Shown: positions 1 to 3,985 of the stretch, in pieces
How the letters are laid out: every line of letters starts with the position of its first letter
How positions within the stretch are numbered: position 1 is the stretch's first letter
NCBI GenBank assembly: GCA_036524155.1
Contig: DATDCV010000699.1
Coordinates: 1 to 9,446, forward strand
DNA: 9,446 nucleotides
Source of the DNA: DATDCV01 sp036524155
Lineage (GTDB): Bacteria > Verrucomicrobiota > Verrucomicrobiia > Limisphaerales > UBA8199
Direction: 5' to 3'
Program-made: the position numbers and the translations under genes
Notes under the pieces: generated by a model
What the model was told of the DNA's origin: nothing
What the model saw: the letters and a program-made list of their open reading frames with translations, nothing else
Database searches by the model: none

Positions 1-258
1 CCGGCGGGCGCGGAACTGGAAAGCCTGTGGGATGGAGAATGGCGGGCTACGCTGCTTCAAAAGGCGCTGGAGCGAGCCAAGGGCCAGGTGAAACTCAAGC
101 AGTGGCAGATCTTCGATCTCTATGCGCTCAAAGAGTGGAAACCGGGCGAGGTGGCTCGCGCGTTGGGGGTCAGCGTCGGCCGGGTGTACCTGACCAAGCA
201 CCGGGTGGGCAGGTTGCTGAAGAAAGCGATAAGGAAGCTCGAAGCCACCCTGCTGTAA
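1..258 (+). CDS. RNA polymerase sigma factor, sigma-70/ECF type (3' end only)
   Basis: The first reading frame is open from the window edge to a TAA at 256-258 and gives 85 C-terminal residues; the start lies outside the window. Residues about 35-80 look like a sigma region 4 helix-turn-helix. An aromatic/Leu-rich helix (IFDLYALKEW) is followed by PGEVARALGVSVGRVYLTKHR, which has the usual E-x-A-x-x-L-G-V-S-x-x-x-V pattern of the -35 recognition helix, and then a basic tail (LLKKAIRKLE). It would guide RNA polymerase to specific promoters. It sits 125 bases upstream of a membrane serine/threonine kinase on the same strand. ECF sigma factors next to such kinases are a known arrangement, and in Vibrio parahaemolyticus EcfP is activated by the kinase PknT. 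Regulation of this sigma by its neighbour is therefore plausible but inferred. Which ECF group it belongs to cannot be told from the C-terminus alone. Confidence 0.82.
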   Translation, partial: PAGAELESLWDGEWRATLLQKALERAKGQVKLKQWQIFDLYALKEWKPGEVARALGVSVGRVYLTKHRVGRLLKKAIRKLEATLL

Positions 259-346
259 ACACGCCCCAACCCTACGAAGCGCCAAACCGCCAATCTGCCC
301 GAGATTACACGAACCGCTGGAAGAAAACGAAAACGCCTCCTCGAAG

Positions 347-385
347 ATTAGTCGTGACAGCGGCTTGTCGTCGTGGTTGACTAAT
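347..385 (+). promoter_or_regulatory. Inverted repeat overlapping the kinase start codon
   Basis: ATTAGTC at 347-353 is exactly complementary to GACTAAT at 379-385, enclosing 25 bases that contain a smaller GACA/TGTC pair (356-359 and 366-369). The right arm includes the first two bases of the ATG at 384. If translation starts there, an mRNA hairpin could hide the start codon. No Shine-Dalgarno sequence is visible upstream of this ATG. A 7-bp stem with a long loop can occur by chance, so the regulatory role is only a suggestion. Confidence 0.3.
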
Positions 386-2954
386 GCTCCTTATGAGGGA
401 GCCTGTAGCAGGCTTGGCGTCGCCCGTGTCCCCGAGCCCTTTGGTTTCAGGGAGCCCAGTGGGGCAGGCTGCTGACCTTCCACGCCCTCCACCGCAAATT
501 CCCGACCACGAACTGCTGCGCCCGATCGGCCGCGGAGCCTACGGGCAGGTCTGGCTGGCGCGCAACGTGATGGGGACTCTTCGGGCAGTGAAGGTGGTGT
601 ATCGCCAGGACTTCGGTGAACCGCAGCCGTTCGAGCGGGAGTTCAAGGGCATCCAGAAATTCGAGCCGGTCTCACGCTCGCACGACGGCCTCATCGATAT
701 CCTGCAGATCGGGCGGAATGAGTCTGAGGGCTATTTCTATTACGTGATGGAGTTGGCTGACAGCGCTGGGCAGGAACGGAGCACTGGAGTGCTGGAGTGT
801 TGGAGTGATGGGAGCCCAGCCAACGCGGGTTCCCAGCAGCTCCAACCCTCCAACCCTCCAGTCCCGCACTACTCCACCACTCCGACACTCCACCACCCCA
901 ATTCCTACATCCCTCACACGCTGCGTCACGACCTGCGGTCGCGGGGCCGGCTGCCGTTCGAGGAATGCCTGCGGCTTGGGCTTTCGCTCACCAGTGCGCT
1001 GCAGCATTTGGACCAGCACGGGTTGGTCCACCGCGACATCAAACCCTCGAACATCATCTTTGTCGGCAGCAAGCCGAAGTTGGCGGACATCGGCCTGGTC
1101 ACGAACATTGATGAGGCCCATTCCCTCGTCGGCACGGTGGGATATATCCCGCCTGACGGCGCGGGCACGCCGCAAGCCGATCTCTACAGCCTGGGCAAAG
1201 TTCTGTACGAGGCGGCCTTCGGCAAGCAAGCGGCGGAGTTTCCCCAGTTGCCGGCTGACCTGCCTTCCCGGCCGGAACACCGCCGGCTGCTGGAACTGAA
1301 CGAGATTATCGCCAGGGCCTGCGCGAGCCGCCCGGAAGACCGTTACCACTCGGCCGCCGAGATGCAAGCGGACCTGGTGTTGCTGGAACGAGGGCGCTCG
1401 GTGCGGACCCGGCGGGCGTTGGAACAGGCGGGGCGATTGGCGATGCGCACGACTCCAATGGCGCTAGCCGTTGCCGTGCTGGGTATCGTATTCTTCAATC
1501 TCAGCCTCAAGAAGCGCGGCCCAGCGGCGCTCCCTGCCGAAAGGGCTTCCGTGTTCGTCCTCCCGTTCCGCCCGACGTGGCCGGTGGGGCTAGACGGCAA
1601 TCCTATTGGCGAGAACTTCTTCGATGACAAGTCGCATTCCCGGATCACGGACGCCGTGATCGATTCGCTCGCGTTGCTCAAGGGCGTCCGGGTCGGCCCG
1701 CGGAAATCGGGTTGGACCTTTCGCGATGAAACGGAGCGCCGGCGCGAGGCGGCGAAGACCTTCGCCTATGTGCTTGATGGAAAGCTGACCAATCCACCCG
1801 GTCGGCTCGAGCTCCAGGCAACTTTGTTTCAAGGCCGGCCGGAGCGCTCGCTGTGGTCGCAAACGTTCACCGCGACCACCAACGACGTCATCGGCCTGGA
1901 GCGGCAGGTCATCGACCGCGTGGCCCGGAGCTTGGGCATCCAAGCCACACCTGAGGAGGCGAGGCGGATCGATCAAATACTTACCAACAACCTGGCGGCC
2001 TACCGGGAGTGGCGCGCGGCGATCGGTTTGGTAGTGACTTCCTGGTCGTGGACGAATCTGACGACCGTGAAGGTTGGGTTGAGCCAGGCCGAGCGCCTGG
2101 ACCCCAATTTTGTTGAAGCTCTTTTGGGCATCTCCATGCTCGACATAGAGACCGCGGGTGGTGAGGCACCCCCTCGAGATAGGATACCGCGAGCGATGAA
2201 TCTGTGCCGGAAAGTCCTGGAGATCGATGACACCTGCTTTCAAGCGATGCAAAGACTGGTCAGTTGGCGATTACTCTATGACTGGGATTGGGCTGGAGCG
2301 ACGGATGAGTTCGATCGGCTCAGGCAGTTGTACCCGGATGAGCACCTGATTTGGGCGATCATGTACCGTTGCCTGGGGCGCACGAACGAAGCCCGCCTCG
2401 AACTGGCCAAGGCGGAGAAGCAGGACCCAAACAACTGGCTCCTCCGTGGCAACAGCGCCGCCGCACGGTTCTCTGAACGTGATTACGCGGGCGCCCTCAA
2501 AGAGGCGAACCGTTGGCCTCAGTTGACCTATGAAAACTATCCCATCCTGGCCCGGTGCTATGTCGAAACCGCGGATTACGCAAAGGCCCTGGACCTGATT
2601 GGAAAGGGGCAGGCAGTGTACAACAACTCAGAGTGGGAGGGGCTCCTGGGCCGCACCTACGCTCTGATGGGCGAGCGGGAGAAGGCACTCGAGGTGTTGC
2701 GGAAACTCGAGGAAGGTTCCCGCACCGGCTACCCCTACGTCCAGCCCTATTGCGTGGCGTGGGTCCATGCCGGCTTGGGGCAAAACGACCAGGCGCTGGA
2801 GTGGCTTGACCGGGCGGTCCAGGAAAGAAATCCCTACCCCGTCCACGCACATTGGGGCGGCTTGCGCACCGACCCTGCCTGGGACGGTCTGCGCGACGAC
2901 CCGCGCTTCCTCGCGCTGCTGAAGACAGTGGGTCTGGATGTGTGGCCGAGATGA
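384..2954 (+). CDS. Membrane serine/threonine protein kinase with FlgO-like and TPR regions
   Basis: The protein has 856 residues. The kinase domain spans about 44-335: glycine loop GRGAYGQVW (49-57), beta-3 lysine K70, probable alpha-C glutamate in FEREF (83-87), catalytic HRDIKPSN (216-223), DIG in place of DFG (235-237), activation-loop end GTVGYIPPDG (250-259, Asp where Glu is usual), D266 of ADLYSLG and R320. The key catalytic residues are present, so activity is expected. A hydrophobic helix at about 358-374 follows a basic stretch and should cross the membrane. Residues 387-519 resemble the FlgO/TolB-N domain that follows the membrane helix in CadC- and cyclase-like regulators. Residues 535-850 form degenerate TPR-like helices ending in a DPRFLALLKTVGL tail typical of such proteins. 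The C-terminal half is therefore predicted to be extracytoplasmic. Residues 126-173 are an odd low-complexity insertion. The start is uncertain: ATG 384, ATG 393, or GTG 459, which alone has a good upstream AGGGAG. It probably acts with the upstream sigma factor. Confidence 0.88.
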   Translation: MLLMREPVAGLASPVSPSPLVSGSPVGQAADLPRPPPQIPDHELLRPIGRGAYGQVWLARNVMGTLRAVKVVYRQDFGEPQPFEREFKGIQKFEPVSRSHDGLIDILQIGRNESEGYFYYVMELADSAGQERSTGVLECWSDGSPANAGSQQLQPSNPPVPHYSTTPTLHHPNSYIPHTLRHDLRSRGRLPFEECLRLGLSLTSALQHLDQHGLVHRDIKPSNIIFVGSKPKLADIGLVTNIDEAHSLVGTVGYIPPDGAGTPQADLYSLGKVLYEAAFGKQAAEFPQLPADLPSRPEHRRLLELNEIIARACASRPEDRYHSAAEMQADLVLLERGRSVRTRRALEQAGRLAMRTTPMALAVAVLGIVFFNLSLKKRGPAALPAERASVFVLPFRPTWPVGLDGNPIGENFFDDKSHSRITDAVIDSLALLKGVRVGPRKSGWTFRDETERRREAAKTFAYVLDGKLTNPPGRLELQATLFQGRPERSLWSQTFTATTNDVIGLERQVIDRVARSLGIQATPEEARRIDQILTNNLAAYREWRAAIGLVVTSWSWTNLTTVKVGLSQAERLDPNFVEALLGISMLDIETAGGEAPPRDRIPRAMNLCRKVLEIDDTCFQAMQRLVSWRLLYDWDWAGATDEFDRLRQLYPDEHLIWAIMYRCLGRTNEARLELAKAEKQDPNNWLLRGNSAAARFSERDYAGALKEANRWPQLTYENYPILARCYVETADYAKALDLIGKGQAVYNNSEWEGLLGRTYALMGEREKALEVLRKLEEGSRTGYPYVQPYCVAWVHAGLGQNDQALEWLDRAVQERNPYPVHAHWGGLRTDPAWDGLRDDPRFLALLKTVGLDVWPR
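449..461 (+). promoter_or_regulatory. Possible ribosome binding site and alternative GTG start of the kinase
   Basis: AGGGAG at 449-454 lies four bases before an in-frame GTG at 459-461 (codon 26). Starting here would give a short N-terminus directly before the DHELLRPIGRG kinase opening, which is the usual length for these kinases. The 25 residues upstream are low-complexity Pro/Ser/Gly, and ATG 384 and ATG 393 lack a visible Shine-Dalgarno sequence. The spacing is a little short, so this remains an alternative. Confidence 0.35.
776..902 (+). repeat. Imperfect inverted, internally repetitive element inside the kinase gene
   Basis: The left part (778-811) repeats units of the type TGGAGTGY (ACTGGAGTG, GCTGGAGTG, TTGGAGTG). 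The right part (about 863-896) repeats the complementary type ACTCCA/CACTCC. Together they form a long, imperfect stem. The middle holds GGGAGCCC/GGGTTCCC and tandem CTCCAACC units (840-858). The element is read in frame and encodes a Ser/Pro/His/Thr-rich stretch between the kinase hinge (VMELAD) and the next conserved block (YIPHTLRHDL). It looks like an intergenic-type palindromic repeat that entered the coding sequence. No clear target-site duplication was seen. Confidence 0.6.
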
Positions 2955-3010
2955 GTGGCTGAAACACCTGATTTCCACTCATAAACGCTGATCACGCTAG
3001 CCGCGAGTCT

Positions 3011-3036
3011 CACGCAAAGGCCGCGAAGGCCGCGAG
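3011..3036. repeat. Short GC-rich tandem repeat
   Basis: CACGCAAAGG runs into two adjacent copies of the 9-mer GGCCGCGAR (3019-3027 and 3028-3036), 57 bases after the kinase stop codon. It resembles the CGCAAAGG/CGCGAAGG-type intergenic repeats I associate with verrucomicrobial genomes. That association is from general knowledge and was not searched. Confidence 0.45.
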
Positions 3037-3056
3037 GGAAGGGGAGCAGGGCTCGA

Positions 3057-3164
3057 TCAGGTCAGTAGGTTCAACAACCGAACTAAGCTCTCTCCGACAG
3101 TCCCGAATTCGTCGTCGGTCAAAGCGCCTGGTCGCCAGATCTCGCCGGAAAGGGTTCTTTTCAT
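3057..3164 (-). CDS. Possible small protein of 35 residues, unknown function
   Basis: On the minus strand ATG (3164-3162) opens a frame of 35 codons that ends with TGA (3059-3057). A GGAG lies seven bases before the ATG, a good Shine-Dalgarno position. The peptide begins MKRTLSGEIWRPG and ends in a predicted amphipathic helix (GESLVRLLNLLT). It has an acidic middle (TDDEF) and no signal peptide. I do not recognise a family. It lies divergent to the antitoxin gene, with 142 bases between the two starts. Against it, the ORF is very short and such frames occur by chance in GC-rich DNA. It could also be the remains of a longer, decayed gene, because the protein-like composition ends abruptly at the ATG. 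Confidence 0.28.
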   Translation of the reverse strand: MKRTLSGEIWRPGALTDDEFGTVGESLVRLLNLLT

Positions 3165-3193
3165 CTGCCGGCTCCAGGGCGTCGAGCATTTGG

Positions 3194-3216
3194 GACCGTT
3201 CAAGCGCTAAACGGTC
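3194..3216. promoter_or_regulatory. Perfect 7-bp inverted repeat, candidate operator or hairpin
   Basis: GACCGTT (3194-3200) and AACGGTC (3210-3216) are exact complements around the nine-base loop CAAGCGCTA, which itself contains the palindrome AGCGCT. It lies between the possible minus-strand small ORF and the plus-strand antitoxin gene. The motif GCGCTAA recurs at 3204-3210 and 3273-3279. No T run follows on either strand, so a terminator is unlikely. A protein-binding site is possible but not shown. Confidence 0.3.
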
Positions 3217-3253
3217 GGATTTCTGGCCGCAGGCGGGCCTCGGTGCTTTTCGG

Positions 3254-3282
3254 TTGAGCGCTCCACGCCTCTGCGCTAAGCT
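3254..3282 (+). promoter_or_regulatory. Weak sigma-70-like promoter with palindrome before the antitoxin gene
   Basis: TTGAGC (3254-3259) and TAAGCT (3277-3282) are separated by exactly 17 bases and lie 24 bases before the ATG at 3307. The -35 box is overlapped by the palindrome GAGCGCTC (3256-3263), extended to TTGAGCGCTCCA with one mismatch. A palindrome over the promoter would fit autorepression by a toxin-antitoxin complex. The -10 match is poor, so confidence is low. Confidence 0.3.
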
Positions 3283-3306
3283 GCTTTCATAGGAACATAA
3301 TCGGTT

Positions 3307-3534
3307 ATGAGCTACACTGGCACGGTTGAAAAAGGGGTCGTAAAGCTGCCGCCAGAGGCGCAGTGGCCTGACGGCACTACTGTCCGGATTGAGAAAGTCG
3401 GCCCGGCCTCCGGCCGGAACAGCCTAACTAGCCGGCTGCGGCAGCTTGCGACCAAGATGGATGGGCTGCCAGCGGACTGGGCGGAGCAGCACGACCACTA
3501 TCTTCACGGCACGCCCAAGCGCGCCAAACCGTGA
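3307..3534 (+). CDS. AbrB/VapB-like antitoxin family protein
   Basis: This is a 75-residue acidic-basic protein. Residues 2-30 have the short beta pattern SYTGTVEKGVVKLPPEAQWPDGTTVRIEKV, split here by a Pro-rich turn, as in AbrB-like or DUF104-type antitoxins that begin with a -G-x-V-x-x-G-V-V- strand. A helix follows (39-50). The C-terminal GLPADWAEQHDHYL segment and basic HGTPKR end are what I would expect to bind and cover the PIN toxin active site. Its stop codon overlaps the start of the PIN gene (GTGA), so the two are almost certainly co-translated. It probably neutralises the downstream nuclease and may bind its own promoter, where a palindrome is visible. An AGGA lies 12 bases before the ATG, rather far for a ribosome site. 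The family assignment is by pattern; the pairing with the PIN gene is strong. Confidence 0.72.
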   Translation: MSYTGTVEKGVVKLPPEAQWPDGTTVRIEKVGPASGRNSLTSRLRQLATKMDGLPADWAEQHDHYLHGTPKRAKP

Positions 3535-3932
3535 AACCGGTCTTTGTCGATACGTTCTTCCTGTTGGCCGCGCTGAATCCCGACGATGCCCACCACGAGG
3601 CCGCCTTGGCTTGGTCCGATGCTTATGAGGGACCGCTGCTCACAACCGCTTGGGTCATTACCGAAGTCGCTGATGCGCTGGCCGGATTGAGGCATCGTCG
3701 CGTCTTTCAGGAGTTCCAGGAGACGCTGGCCAGCGAAGAGCGGTTGCATATCGTTTCTCCGGACCAGAACCTCTGGGAACGTGGCTTGCGGCTTTACTTC
3801 AGCCGGCCTGACAAGGAATGGTCGCTCACTGATTGCATTTCGTTCACAGTGATGGGCGACGAGGGTCTGACTGAAGCCCTGACGGGCGACCACCATTTTG
3901 AGCAGGCAGGATTTGTTGCTCTACTTAAGTAA
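3531..3932 (+). CDS. PIN-domain ribonuclease, VapC-like toxin
   Basis: The protein has 133 residues, the normal size for a single PIN domain. The acidic metal-binding set is complete: D7 (VFVDTFFLLAAL), E45 (TTAWVITEVADAL), D101 (SLTDCISFTVM) and D120 (ALTGDHHFEQAGF). An intact Mg-dependent RNase active site is therefore expected. PIN toxins of this kind usually cleave tRNA or rRNA and stop translation; the target here is unknown. The gene starts with GTG at 3531 and overlaps the antitoxin stop by four bases (GTGA), typical of coupled translation and a fixed antitoxin-to-toxin ratio. The order, antitoxin first, matches vapBC operons. There is no sign of frameshift or truncation. The gene ends 53 bases from the 3' end of the convergent 1321-residue gene. 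Confidence 0.88.
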   Translation: MKPVFVDTFFLLAALNPDDAHHEAALAWSDAYEGPLLTTAWVITEVADALAGLRHRRVFQEFQETLASEERLHIVSPDQNLWERGLRLYFSRPDKEWSLTDCISFTVMGDEGLTEALTGDHHFEQAGFVALLK

Positions 3933-3985
3933 ACGCAACACTTCTTTCTCCGTTACCTTTGTTGTCTTGTGTTCACCTGGATCCC

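Larger units (their letters stand above)
2955..3306. other. 352-base intergenic region between the kinase and the toxin-antitoxin pair
   Basis: No long gene is present. The stretch contains a GGCCGCGAR tandem repeat (3011-3036), a possible 35-residue minus-strand ORF (3057-3164), a 7-bp hairpin (3194-3216), and a weak promoter with a palindrome (3254-3282) before the antitoxin gene. No convincing rho-independent terminator with a T run was found after the kinase stop codon. Confidence 0.6.

Noticed and set aside
27..380. Plus-strand ORF of 117 residues from an ATG at 27
   Set aside because: It overlaps the sigma factor frame (1-258), which has a clear helix-turn-helix; the 117-residue product has no recognisable features and Arg/Gly-rich composition typical of a shadow frame.
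450..819. Shared 10-mer GGGAGCCCAG at 450-459 and 810-819 as a target-site duplication for the kinase insertion
   Set aside because: The copies are 350 bases apart and do not flank the insertion; probably chance or the same repeat style.
672..1367. Minus-strand ORF of 231 residues
   Set aside because: It lies entirely opposite the conserved kinase domain and has no recognisable domain.
1590..2252. Minus-strand ORF of 220 residues
   Set aside because: Antisense to the FlgO-like and TPR part of the kinase; GC-rich DNA often leaves such frames open.
3933..3985. Terminator between the convergent PIN and 1321-residue genes
   Set aside because: The stretch is pyrimidine-rich, but only a 5-bp AACAC/GTGTT pair with a long loop was found; no convincing stem with a T run.
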